DNA from: Conyzicola lurida
Lineage (GTDB): Bacteria > Actinomycetota > Actinomycetes > Actinomycetales > Microbacteriaceae
Assembly (NCBI RefSeq): GCF_014204935.1
Contig: NZ_JACHMJ010000001.1
Location: forward strand, 1,674,001 to 1,738,000
Length of the DNA: 64,000 nt
Direction of reading: 5' to 3'
This document shows positions 1 through 7,675 of this stretch, piece by piece. Every line of letters starts with the position of its first letter. The stretch's first letter is position 1. The notes under the pieces are model-generated. The model saw only the letters and a list, made by a program, of their open reading frames with translations. It was not told the DNA's origin and made no database searches. The translations under genes and the position numbers were made by a program.

Positions 1-12
1 TCCCCCGGATCT

Positions 13-59
13 CCGCGGGCGGTGCGCCGCGGCATCCACGTTCTTCCTGAATTTCCGAA
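13..59. repeat. Right half of a composite palindromic repeat (copy 1)
   Basis: A 16-base unit TTCCTGAATTTCCGAA lies at 44-59 and continues as TTCGCGGG. The same unit, with nearly the same continuation, recurs at 17071-17086, and a 15-base version at 53908-53922. A short hairpin (CCGCGG at 13-18 and 27-32) sits on its left, where the other two copies also carry a hairpin. The matching inverted unit would lie left of the window and cannot be seen. Probably at the 3' end of the upstream gene. Confidence 0.6.
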
Positions 60-124
60 TTCGCGGGTCGGCGTTCGGGGCGATGGATGGCGCGGCCGCG
101 GTCGCCGCAGAGAGCGCGAGGCGC

Positions 125-565
125 TCAGCGGCGCACCAGCACCGTGCCCACGAGGCGGTCGTGCAGGCCGCGGTGGTCGCGGTCCCAGATGACTGCGGGG
201 ATGAACAGGCAGAGCAGCACGGTGCGGGCCGCGGGCTTGAAGACGCCCACCCAGGCCGGGTTGAGCGGCACGACGCGCATGCCGAAGACGAGATGGCCGA
301 CGCTGCCGCCCAGGGTTGCTATGAAAATGATCTGTAAAACGGCGAAGATTCCCAGCGTCGCGAAACTGTTCGACTCGAGGATCCGGTCGGCGAGGTCGCC
401 GTGCGTGGTCGGGAAGAAGCCGACGGAGATCGCCGAGGCGAGCACCCAGTCGAGCACGATGGCCAGCAAACGCCTGCCTCCGCGGGCGATCGAGCGCGGC
501 CCGCGCTCGGGAAGTCCGAGTCGTTGACCCGGCCAATCGGCTGAAGCGGGGGTCGCGGAAGGCAT
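125..565 (-). CDS. RDD family membrane protein
   Basis: A 146-residue protein with three hydrophobic stretches (about residues 33-50, 70-90 and 108-128) and the RDD-type pattern: an Arg-Gly-Gly-Arg-Arg entry to the first segment, a [10 protein letters not shown] stretch between segments two and three, and a C-terminal [14 protein letters not shown] motif typical of RDD proteins. The biochemical role of the family is poorly defined; some members are proposed ion exchangers. It is divergent from glnA; RDD genes next to glnA are common in Actinobacteria. There is no clear ribosome binding site. A TAGGAT box at 572-577 lies 6 bases before the ATG, which suggests a leaderless transcript. Confidence 0.85.
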   Translation of the reverse strand: MPSATPASADWPGQRLGLPERGPRSIARGGRRLLAIVLDWVLASAISVGFFPTTHGDLADRILESNSFATLGIFAVLQIIFIATLGGSVGHLVFGMRVVPLNPAWVGVFKPAARTVLLCLFIPAVIWDRDHRGLHDRLVGTVLVRR

Positions 566-592
566 TCGCTAATCCTAAACCGGAACATTCTC

Positions 593-630
593 GTAACATG
601 CCGGAAACATTTGCGTCACCACGGCGAAAC
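593..630 (+). promoter_or_regulatory. GlnR-type operator upstream of glnA
   Basis: Four half-sites are perfectly phased: GTAAC (593-597), GAAAC (604-608), GTCAC (615-619) and GAAAC (626-630), each separated by 6 bases. This matches the actinobacterial GlnR box consensus (gTnAc-n6-GaAAc, twice). It lies 70-107 bases before the glnA start codon, in the region divergent from the RDD gene, so it probably controls nitrogen-dependent transcription of glnA. It also argues against starting glnA at the upstream ATG (598), which falls inside the operator. Confidence 0.85.
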
Positions 631-699
631 TCCCTACGCATAACCTCGTGGGTGGCTGCGATTGCAGTCACCCGCACCAAGCTCATTGGAGTCCCTCAC

Positions 700-2124
700 A
701 TGTTCAGTGATTCTTCCGAAGTGCTCAAGTTCATCAAGGACACTGACGTCAAGTTCCTTGATATTCGCTTCACCGACCTTCCCGGCGTGCAGCAGCACTT
801 CAACATTCCCGCGTCCACTGTCGATGAGGAGTTCTTCTCCGTCGGCCAGCTCTTCGATGGCTCGTCGATCCGCGGATTCGCGTCGATCCACGAGTCCGAC
901 ATGCAGCTCATCCCGGACGTCACCACGGCGTACCTCGACCCGTTCCGTGTCGAGCGCACGCTGATTATGATCTTCGACATCTACAACCCGCGTAACGGCG
1001 AGATCTACTCGCGCGACCCGCGCCAGATCGCCAAGAAGGCGGAGAAGTACCTCGCGTCCACCGGCATCGCCGACACCGCGTACTTCGCCCCCGAGGCCGA
1101 GTTCTACATCTTCGACGACGTGCGTTACGAAGTGAAGCAGAACTCGAGCTTCTACTCGGTCGACTCCGAAGAGGGAGCCTGGAACACGGGCCGCGTCGAA
1201 GAGGGCGGAAACCTCGCCAACAAGACGCCGTTCAAGGGCGGCTACTTCCCCGTCAGCCCCGTCGACAAGCAGGCCGACCTCCGCGACGACATCAGCCTCA
1301 AGCTGATCGACGCCGGCCTCATCCTCGAGCGCGCCCACCACGAGGTGGGCACCGGCGGCCAGGCCGAGATCAACTACCGCTTCGACACGATGGTGCACGC
1401 GGCAGACGACATCCTCAAGTTCAAGTACATCGTGAAGAACACCGCCGAGCAGTGGGGCAAGACCGCGACGTTTATGCCGAAGCCGCTCTTCGGCGACAAC
1501 GGCTCGGGCATGCACACGCACCAGTCGCTGTGGAACGGCTCGACGCCGCTCTTCTACGACGAGTCCGGCTACGGCGGACTGAGCGACATCGCGCGCTGGT
1601 ACATCGGTGGCCTGCTCAAGCACGCTCCGGCAGTGCTCGCGTTCACCAACCCGACGCTCAACTCGTACCGTCGCCTCATCCCCGGATTCGAAGCCCCCGT
1701 GAACCTGGTCTACTCGGCCGGCAACCGTTCGGCCTCGATCCGCATCCCGATCACGGGTACCAACCCGAAGGCCAAGCGCATCGAGTTCCGCGCGCCCGAC
1801 GCCTCCGGCAACCCGTACCTCGCTTTCGCCGCGCAGCTCATGGCTGGCCTCGACGGAATCAAGAACAAGATCGAGCCGCACGAGCCCGTCGACAAGGACC
1901 TGTACGAGCTTCCCCCCGAGGAAGCCAAGAACATCCCCCAGGTTCCCGCGTCGCTCGAGGAGGCGCTCCGCGCTCTCGAGGCCGACCACGAGTTCCTCAC
2001 CGCGGGTGGCGTGTTCACGAACGACCTGATCGAGACCTGGATCGCGTACAAGCGCGAGAAGGAGATCATCCCGGCCGCTCAGCGCCCGACCCCGTTCGAG
2101 TACGAGCTGTACTACAGCGTCTAA
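700..2124 (+). CDS. glnA: Glutamine synthetase, type I (GlnA)
   Basis: Cytosolic glutamine synthetase, making glutamine from glutamate, ammonia and ATP. The 474 residues match the usual GS-I length. Visible motifs are the latch loop FDGSSI near residue 53, PEAEFYIFD near 131, the [13 protein letters not shown]/metal segment near 267 and NRSASIRIP near 342. The adenylylation loop DLYELPPEE carries Tyr402, the expected target of GlnE encoded further right. The ATG at 700 has a GGAG at 688-691. Longer in-frame ORF upstream would cover the GlnR operator, so it is rejected. A strong hairpin terminator follows. Confidence 0.97.
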   Translation: MFSDSSEVLKFIKDTDVKFLDIRFTDLPGVQQHFNIPASTVDEEFFSVGQLFDGSSIRGFASIHESDMQLIPDVTTAYLDPFRVERTLIMIFDIYNPRNGEIYSRDPRQIAKKAEKYLASTGIADTAYFAPEAEFYIFDDVRYEVKQNSSFYSVDSEEGAWNTGRVEEGGNLANKTPFKGGYFPVSPVDKQADLRDDISLKLIDAGLILERAHHEVGTGGQAEINYRFDTMVHAADDILKFKYIVKNTAEQWGKTATFMPKPLFGDNGSGMHTHQSLWNGSTPLFYDESGYGGLSDIARWYIGGLLKHAPAVLAFTNPTLNSYRRLIPGFEAPVNLVYSAGNRSASIRIPITGTNPKAKRIEFRAPDASGNPYLAFAAQLMAGLDGIKNKIEPHEPVDKDLYELPPEEAKNIPQVPASLEEALRALEADHEFLTAGGVFTNDLIETWIAYKREKEIIPAAQRPTPFEYELYYSV

Positions 2125-2137
2125 CCTCGGCACCAGC

Positions 2138-2175
2138 GACGGCCGCATCCCTCGGGGGTGCGGCCGTCGTCGTTT
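2138..2175 (+). terminator. Rho-independent terminator of glnA
   Basis: Inverted repeat with 14-base arms (2138-2151 and 2155-2168, one G-T wobble), rich in GC, followed by a short T-containing tail (CGTCGTTT). It begins 14 bases after the glnA stop codon. Confidence 0.8.
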
Positions 2176-2208
2176 AAGAGCGGGCGGGATGGCGCAGCCG
2201 GCGCCGCC

Positions 2209-2253
2209 CGGAAACGACGAACGGCCGCACCCTCCTGGACGAGGGTGCGGCCG
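2209..2253 (-). terminator. Terminator of the exopolysaccharide operon
   Basis: Perfect 13-base inverted repeat (2222-2234 and 2241-2253, six-base loop). On the minus strand it is followed by TTCGTCGTTTCC. It lies about 30 bases beyond the stop codon of the leftward UDP-glucose dehydrogenase gene, facing the glnA terminator. Confidence 0.8.
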
Positions 2254-2283
2254 AACGAGTCGGTGGGGCTGAGGGTCTGCCGG

Positions 2284-3711
2284 CTAGCGGGCGCCGACCA
2301 GCGTGCGGATCGGTCCCGTGGTGAGCGCCGCCGGCTGCTCGTCGACGGGCACCGGGCGACCGAGGGCACGGAACTTCCAGCCCGCCGCGCGCCAGGCGTC
2401 GGCGTCGAGGCAGTTGCGGGCGTCGATGACGACCGGCGTGTGCACCAGGTCGAGCATCGCGACGGGGTCGGCGTCGACGAACTCGGCCCACTCCGTGAGC
2501 ACGAGCAGGGCGTCGGAGTCGGTGACCGCGTCCTCGATGGTGTCGACGTAGGTGAGCGTGGGGAACATCGCCTTCGCCGTCGCGCCGGCCTCCGGGTCGA
2601 ACACCACGACCTGCGCGCCCCGCAGGTGCAGGGCGGCGGCCACGTTGAGCGCCGGCGAGTCGCGGACGTCGTCGGTGTGCGGCTTGAAGGCCGCGCCGAG
2701 GACGCCGATGCGACGGTTGAGCACCGATCCCCCGAGCGCCGTCAGCGCCAGGTCGATCACGCGCTGCCGCTGCCCCATGTTGATCTCGTCCACCTGCTGC
2801 ATCAGCGACGCGGCCGAGTAGGCGCCGAGTTCGCTCGAGCGGTACATGAGGGCGCGGATGTCCTTCGGCAGGCAGCCGCCGCCGAAGCCGAGCCCGGCGT
2901 TGAGGAACTGGCGTCCGATGCGCACGTCGTGGCCCAGCGCGTCGGCGAGCACGGAGACGTCGGCGCCGGCGGCTTCGCAGACCTCGGCGATCGCGTTGAT
3001 GAACGAGATCTTCGTCGCGAGGAACGCGTTCGCGCTCACCTTGACCAGCTCGGCCGTCGGCAGGTCGCAGGCGATCACCGGGGTGCCGGTGGCGATCGGT
3101 GCGGCGTAGACCGTGCGCAGCAGGGCCTCCGCTTTCTCCGAGGCGCCTCCGAAGACGATGCGGTCGGGCGTCAGCGTGTCCATGACCGCCTTGCCCTCGC
3201 GCAGGAACTCGGGGTTCCAGACCAGCTCTGCGGTGATACCCGCGGGGATGACCGACGCGACGATGTCACGCAGGCGCATTCCCGTACCGACCGGAACCGT
3301 CGACTTGCCGACGATCAGGCCGTCGTGGGTGAGGTTGGCCGCAACGGCTGCCGTGGCATCCTCGACGAACTTCAGATTGGCGGCGTTGCTGCCACGCTGC
3401 TGGGGCGTACCCACGCAGATGAAGTGCACGTCGGAGAGGGCGGTCGCTTCGGCGATATCGGTGGTGAACCGCAGGCGACCGCTCTTGACGTGCTTGAGGA
3501 TGAGCTCGGGCAGACCGGGCTCGAAGAACGGCACCTTGCCGGCGCTGAGCGCCTCGACCTTCTTGGGGTCGACGTCGACGCCGAACACCTCGAAGCCCAT
3601 CTCGGCCATCGCGGCGGCGTGGGTGGCCCCCAGGTAGCCGGTGCCGATCACGCTGATGCGCGGTGCGTTGACTGAACGGTCGATCTCTGGTGCGTCTGTC
3701 GTGGCTTTCAT
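2284..3711 (-). CDS. ugd: UDP-glucose 6-dehydrogenase
   Basis: NAD-dependent enzyme that oxidises UDP-glucose twice to UDP-glucuronate, a sugar donor for acidic polysaccharides. The 475 residues fit the family. An N-terminal Rossmann motif VIGTGYLG lies near residues 20-27, the central EFLREGKA motif is present, and the catalytic cysteine is in GFGGGCLPKD near residue 279. The start at 3711 has a strong GGGAGG site about 6 bases upstream; the longer in-frame ORF merely overlaps the neighbouring gene. It is the third gene of a leftward unit after the GT2 synthase and the GH26 protein, with a 59-base gap. It therefore probably supplies UDP-glucuronate to that synthase, although the polymer is not known. 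Confidence 0.93.
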   Translation of the reverse strand: MKATTDAPEIDRSVNAPRISVIGTGYLGATHAAAMAEMGFEVFGVDVDPKKVEALSAGKVPFFEPGLPELILKHVKSGRLRFTTDIAEATALSDVHFICVGTPQQRGSNAANLKFVEDATAAVAANLTHDGLIVGKSTVPVGTGMRLRDIVASVIPAGITAELVWNPEFLREGKAVMDTLTPDRIVFGGASEKAEALLRTVYAAPIATGTPVIACDLPTAELVKVSANAFLATKISFINAIAEVCEAAGADVSVLADALGHDVRIGRQFLNAGLGFGGGCLPKDIRALMYRSSELGAYSAASLMQQVDEINMGQRQRVIDLALTALGGSVLNRRIGVLGAAFKPHTDDVRDSPALNVAAALHLRGAQVVVFDPEAGATAKAMFPTLTYVDTIEDAVTDSDALLVLTEWAEFVDADPVAMLDLVHTPVVIDARNCLDADAWRAAGWKFRALGRPVPVDEQPAALTTGPIRTLVGAR

Positions 3712-3770
3712 TGTGGACCTCCCTGATGGCGTTGCGTGGGGTGTGCGGTTGTGGTTGTGGGGTGAGCGGG

Positions 3771-5522
3771 TCATGGGGCGGGTATCGGTGTCAGGTTGAA
3801 GTTCTCGTCGGGCCTGACGACACCGATCTTGAAGGCGGCGAGTGTCTCCGGTCGGGAGTCGACGCGCCAGTCGTTGGTTCCGAGTTCGCCCTCGATGTAG
3901 CTGGTGACCGCGAGGTTGAACCAGGCCACACCGACGATGTCGTTGTTCTTCGGGTCGGCGAGACTGTCGAACATGCTCTCGACCCACTGGGCCTTCTTGC
4001 CGCCGATCTCGGACGCTCCCACCTCGGCCAGGACGATCGGCTTGCTGGTGATCGCACGCAGCGCGTCGAGGCTCCGGTCGAAGGTGTAGTCGAACTCGAA
4101 GGGGTTGTCCGGCTCGTACTCGGGACGGAGGTAGCCGGAGAGGCCGACCCAGTCCACGTAGTCGTCGCCGGGGTAGAGCGCCGCGAGGAACTCCGGCGTC
4201 TTGTTGGCGGCGGGCAGCTTGTTCACGATGTTCGGAGCCCAGGTCCAGATGACGAGGTTGTTCGCACCCTCCTGTTCGAAGATGTCGTGCACGTGCTGCC
4301 AGACCTTCACGTAGTCGCCGACACGGTTGCCGTTGATCGGGTCGCCGTTGCCCTTGGTCTCGGACCAGGGGTACCAGACGCCGTTCATCTCGTGGTCGAA
4401 GCGGATCGCGAGCGGGAGCCCGGTGGCGACGATGTCTTTCGCGTACTGGTGCAGGTAGGCGTCGTACGAGCCGGGTATGCCGGATGCCGCGTCCCCGAGG
4501 ATGTCGGGAAGCTGGTAGTCCGGCTCGTCGATCTGGCTGTTCGGCGATCCGATCGGGCGCGACTCCCAGGTGAGCATCGGCAGGGTGCCGCGGTCCCAGG
4601 CACGGGTGACCGCGTTGGCACGGAACGCCTCGTCCCAGCCGCCGAAGTAGCCGACGAGACTCGGCTCGGCGCCGATCTTCGTGGCCGCGTCGTCGTACGT
4701 CGCCCAGTTGAACGGGGCCTGCGCGGTGTAGAGACCGAAGTAGCGCGACGTCGGGTTGACGATCTCGGCCTTGGTCGGCACCACCACGGGCACCACGACC
4801 GGCGGGGTGACCGGTGGCGTCGTGGGTTCCGGAGCGGGGGTCGGCACCACGGGCGGCGTGACCGGCGGGGTCGTCGGTTCCGGGGTCGGCACCGGTGCGG
4901 TCGTCGGCTCCGGCGTCGGACTCGCCGAGGGCTTCGGTGTCGCAGAGGGCTTCGGCGTCGCAGAGGGTTTCGGGGTCGCAGAGGGCTTGGGCGTCGAGGA
5001 CGGCTTCGGCGTCGCCGAGGGCTTGGGCGTCGAGGACGGCTTCGGGGTGGTCGTCGGCTTCGGGTCGTCGGCGGTCGGATCGGTCGTCGACGGCTTCGAC
5101 GGCTTGGACGGGGTCGTCGTGCTGCTGCCCGGCGCCTTCACGAACGGGGCGGACGCGGTCGGCGGGGTCGAAATGCGGATCGTGACCGGCGGAATGCCCT
5201 GGATCTCGGCGAGTTTGCGCTTCGAGCTCTCGTAGGCGCTGGTGAGCCGGGCGAGCTGGCCGTTACGGTCGTCGACCTTGCTCTGCAGTTCCACCGTGCG
5301 GCTGAGGAGCCGGTTGCGCTCGTCGGTCATGGAGTTGACCGCGCCGGTCTCCTCGACAACGGTCTCGATGCCGGCACGGACCTGGCTCGCCGGGCTGGCG
5401 GGCGACATCCAGACGAAGTAGCTGACGCCGGCGAGGGCGAGTCCGATGAGCGTCGCGCCCACCGCCGTCCGCCTGGCGCTGCCGGTGCTGGATGCCCACC
5501 ACGAGTTATCAGACTTGGACAA
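3771..5522 (-). CDS. Membrane-anchored GH26-like glycosyl hydrolase
   Basis: 583 residues in four parts: a signal anchor (about residues 18-40), a short heptad-like coiled coil (50-105), a Pro/Ser/Thr/Lys linker with 18-base repeats (about 125-250), and a C-terminal (beta/alpha)8-type domain from about 256. Likely GH26 acid/base is the Glu in RFDHEMNG near residue 375, and likely nucleophile the Glu in VLAEVGA near 500. Substrate is not certain: GH26 enzymes cut beta-mannans and related glucans. The start is TTG, overlapping the last 14 bases of the GT2 gene, with GAGGCGG upstream, so translation is probably coupled. A hydrolase encoded beside a processive synthase resembles the BcsZ/AlgL arrangement, in which the hydrolase trims the nascent polymer. 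Confidence 0.85.
   Translation of the reverse strand: MSKSDNSWWASSTGSARRTAVGATLIGLALAGVSYFVWMSPASPASQVRAGIETVVEETGAVNSMTDERNRLLSRTVELQSKVDDRNGQLARLTSAYESSKRKLAEIQGIPPVTIRISTPPTASAPFVKAPGSSTTTPSKPSKPSTTDPTADDPKPTTTPKPSSTPKPSATPKPSSTPKPSATPKPSATPKPSATPKPSASPTPEPTTAPVPTPEPTTPPVTPPVVPTPAPEPTTPPVTPPVVVPVVVPTKAEIVNPTSRYFGLYTAQAPFNWATYDDAATKIGAEPSLVGYFGGWDEAFRANAVTRAWDRGTLPMLTWESRPIGSPNSQIDEPDYQLPDILGDAASGIPGSYDAYLHQYAKDIVATGLPLAIRFDHEMNGVWYPWSETKGNGDPINGNRVGDYVKVWQHVHDIFEQEGANNLVIWTWAPNIVNKLPAANKTPEFLAALYPGDDYVDWVGLSGYLRPEYEPDNPFEFDYTFDRSLDALRAITSKPIVLAEVGASEIGGKKAQWVESMFDSLADPKNNDIVGVAWFNLAVTSYIEGELGTNDWRVDSRPETLAAFKIGVVRPDENFNLTPIPAP
4923..5048. repeat. Seven tandem 18-base units encoding a Pro/Lys/Ser linker
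   Basis: Seven consecutive 18-base units of the type CGCAGAGGGCTTCGGCGT, with few substitutions, encode PKPSATPKPSSTP-type linker repeats on the minus strand. Unit number is likely to vary between strains through slippage or unequal recombination. Confidence 0.85.
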
Positions 5523-7089
5523 GGAGTACCGCCTCTACAAAAAAGATGGTGAAGCCGATGAGATAAGGGAACGCCGCTTTGGGGTTGAGACGACGCCGCG
5601 GAGTTGTCTGTCGCATGACGGGCTTCTGAACATTTGGTCGGATGATTTCTGCCCGGCGCTCGTCGACGAGTACGCTTCCGACCGCGAGCGGCTGGGTGCC
5701 GTCGGTCGTCGCCGTCACCGTGCCGCCGGAGAGCGTCCACGCGGCGTCGATGTCGCCGAGATCCGCGGTGCCGGGGGCCGCGAGGCGGCCGGGTTCGTCG
5801 ACCGCGTGTTCGCGGGCGGCGTCGGCCGCGTCATCCTGAGCCCCGCCGGCGTAGGCGCCGGCTCTCGTGCCCCAGCCGCTGGCGTGACCCATGCGGAAGA
5901 AGCCGATGAGACGCACGGGCATCAGGAAGAACGTCGAGGCGAGGATGAAGACGGGGAGGCGGAAGAAGTCGGAGGGCTTCTCGCCGAGGTGCCGCATCTG
6001 GCGGATGCCCATGCTGAGCACCGACGAGACGACCATCAGGGCGATGATCACGAACAGGCCGGACTGCACGCCGTATTCCTGCAGCAGTCCCTCGTAGAAG
6101 TTGATGCCCTCGCCGGTGAAGGCGCGGTAGACCCAGCCGCCGATCACGCCGGCGAGGAGGAACGGCAGGATGATGTCCATCACGAAGAACAGCGCGAGCA
6201 GCGGCGCGTGCCCGAGCATCCAGGGCAGCATCCGCAGGGTGTTGTACTGGCTGCCGCGTGCCCAGCGCAGCTGCTGCTTGAACAGCTTCTTCACCTGCAG
6301 GGGCGCGTCGGTGTAGACGAGGCTGGTGTGCTGGTAGACCGTGCGGTAGCCCTCTTTGAGGGTGAGGTTGGTGAGCGTGCGGTCGTCGGAGACCTCGAGG
6401 AAGACGCCCATGAAGCGCTCGGTCATGAATTTGTCCATCACCGTCATCAGGATGCTGCGGCGGAAGGCGATCGTGCGGCCGGGGAGGCAGCCGACCTGGC
6501 CCATCACGCTCTGCGCGGGCATCGAGTACAGCGATCGCGAGTTCTCGAGCCAGTCGGCCCAGCGGGTGATCCACGAGCGCTCCGGTTCGAGGATGCGCTG
6601 GCGGGTGGTGACCCCGCCGACGCGGCTGTCGGCGAAGGGCTTCACGAGCTCGTCGAGCGCGTTCGGCATCCACACGGTGTCGGAGTCGACGAGCACGGTG
6701 ATGTCGCCCGTCGACATGTTCGTGCCGATCATGACCGCGTTGCGCTTGCCCGGGATCGGGGTGTGCACCCAGCGGACGAGCGGCGCGTACTCCTCGCACA
6801 CCGCCTGCAGCGCGGGGTTCTCGGCGCCGTTGATGACGACGATGATCTCGCCCGGCTTCTGCTCGACCATGCGCTCGATGACGTCGCGGAAGAGGTCGAG
6901 CGGCTCGTCGACCACGGGGACGACGACGCTGGTCGTTCCGGTGAAGGTACCCGTGAACGGCCGGTAGCGGCGCGAGACGAGGACCTTGATGATCCAGAGG
7001 CCCCAGATGCACGCGGAGTAGACCGTGAACAGGTAGAGCTCGGGGTGGCCTTCGATGAGATGGCGCAACTGAAGGATGAAAATAAACAT
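5509..7089 (-). CDS. Processive family 2 glycosyltransferase (hyaluronan/cellulose synthase-like)
   Basis: 526-residue membrane polysaccharide synthase. There is an N-terminal membrane segment (about residues 12-32), then a cytoplasmic GT-A domain with VVPVVDEP, PGKRNAV, the metal-binding DSD near residue 133, an acceptor-site EVSDDR, and the processivity motif QQLRW near 272. At least four C-terminal membrane segments (about 290-430) and one at the extreme C terminus follow. QxxRW synthases polymerise and export a beta-linked glycan; with the dehydrogenase in the same operon a uronic-acid-containing polymer is likely. ATG 7089 has GGGGA upstream; a longer reading (7197) lacks a site. First gene of the synthase-GH26-dehydrogenase unit. 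Confidence 0.9.
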   Translation of the reverse strand: MFIFILQLRHLIEGHPELYLFTVYSACIWGLWIIKVLVSRRYRPFTGTFTGTTSVVVPVVDEPLDLFRDVIERMVEQKPGEIIVVINGAENPALQAVCEEYAPLVRWVHTPIPGKRNAVMIGTNMSTGDITVLVDSDTVWMPNALDELVKPFADSRVGGVTTRQRILEPERSWITRWADWLENSRSLYSMPAQSVMGQVGCLPGRTIAFRRSILMTVMDKFMTERFMGVFLEVSDDRTLTNLTLKEGYRTVYQHTSLVYTDAPLQVKKLFKQQLRWARGSQYNTLRMLPWMLGHAPLLALFFVMDIILPFLLAGVIGGWVYRAFTGEGINFYEGLLQEYGVQSGLFVIIALMVVSSVLSMGIRQMRHLGEKPSDFFRLPVFILASTFFLMPVRLIGFFRMGHASGWGTRAGAYAGGAQDDAADAAREHAVDEPGRLAAPGTADLGDIDAAWTLSGGTVTATTDGTQPLAVGSVLVDERRAEIIRPNVQKPVMRQTTPRRRLNPKAAFPYLIGFTIFFVEAVLLVQV

Positions 7090-7266
7090 CTGTCCCCAAC
7101 GTTGGTGTGAAGAAAAGCGGCTTCCACAACATCGGGGAACTGAATGGTGACGCGTCGGGTAGGCCCCAGTATGTGTGCCCCTATCGGGGGGCCGCAAGCG
7201 ACGAAAGCGCGTGACCGTAGCGTTGCGATACGGCGCGGCCGGGTCGCCGACGCGGGGGTGGAATCT

Positions 7267-7296
7267 CCGAGTCCCCGTTAAGGGGGACTCGGTTTT
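7267..7296 (+). terminator. Strong hairpin in the GT2-glnE intergenic region
   Basis: Perfect inverted repeat CCGAGTCCCC (7267-7276) / GGGGACTCGG (7283-7292) followed by TTTT on the plus strand. No plus-strand gene precedes it, so it is either the terminator of an unrecognised transcript or a structural element of the leader of the leftward GT2 gene, whose start is 178 bases away. The rest of the 586-base gap (7090-7675) contains no convincing gene. An imperfect dyad ACCGTT-TC-AACGGC lies at about 7507-7520, and the gap probably holds the exopolysaccharide promoter. Confidence 0.5.
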
Positions 7297-7675
7297 CGAG
7301 GCCGAAATCGGGATGCCGCGGCCGCCCCGCGCGCCCCGGAAAAGCCGCCCGTAGAAATGTCGGGCCGCGCGACAAACAGCCGGTCACCCGCCCCTCGACC
7401 GGTGCCGCCCCGACGCCGGCGGGCGACGTCCCTCGACTGGATGAGGGTATTAGCCAGCTGCCCGAGCGAGGTACAGAATCCGGAAACGGGGTACAGGAAT
7501 GTTTGACCGTTTCAACGGCCGAACCGGGGTCGAAAATTGGTTAAAGAATATTCCGCTCACCATTTGCCGACGCGGGATTAATGACCTCGAACAGCTTCCC
7601 GTGCAACAAACCTGCGTGAGAAGACTCTCATCTGCGACCCTCGGGGGGTGACCCCGGGGCACGCCGCGAAGCGAC

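Noticed and set aside
598-699. 34-codon N-terminal extension of glnA
   Set aside because: Covers the GlnR operator, has no ribosome binding site, and glutamine synthetase normally starts at the 700 ATG.
634-2148. Long minus-strand ORF (about 500 codons) opposite glnA
   Set aside because: Composition is Arg/Leu/Val/Asp-rich without any motif; it is the mirror of a high-GC gene with strong third-position bias.
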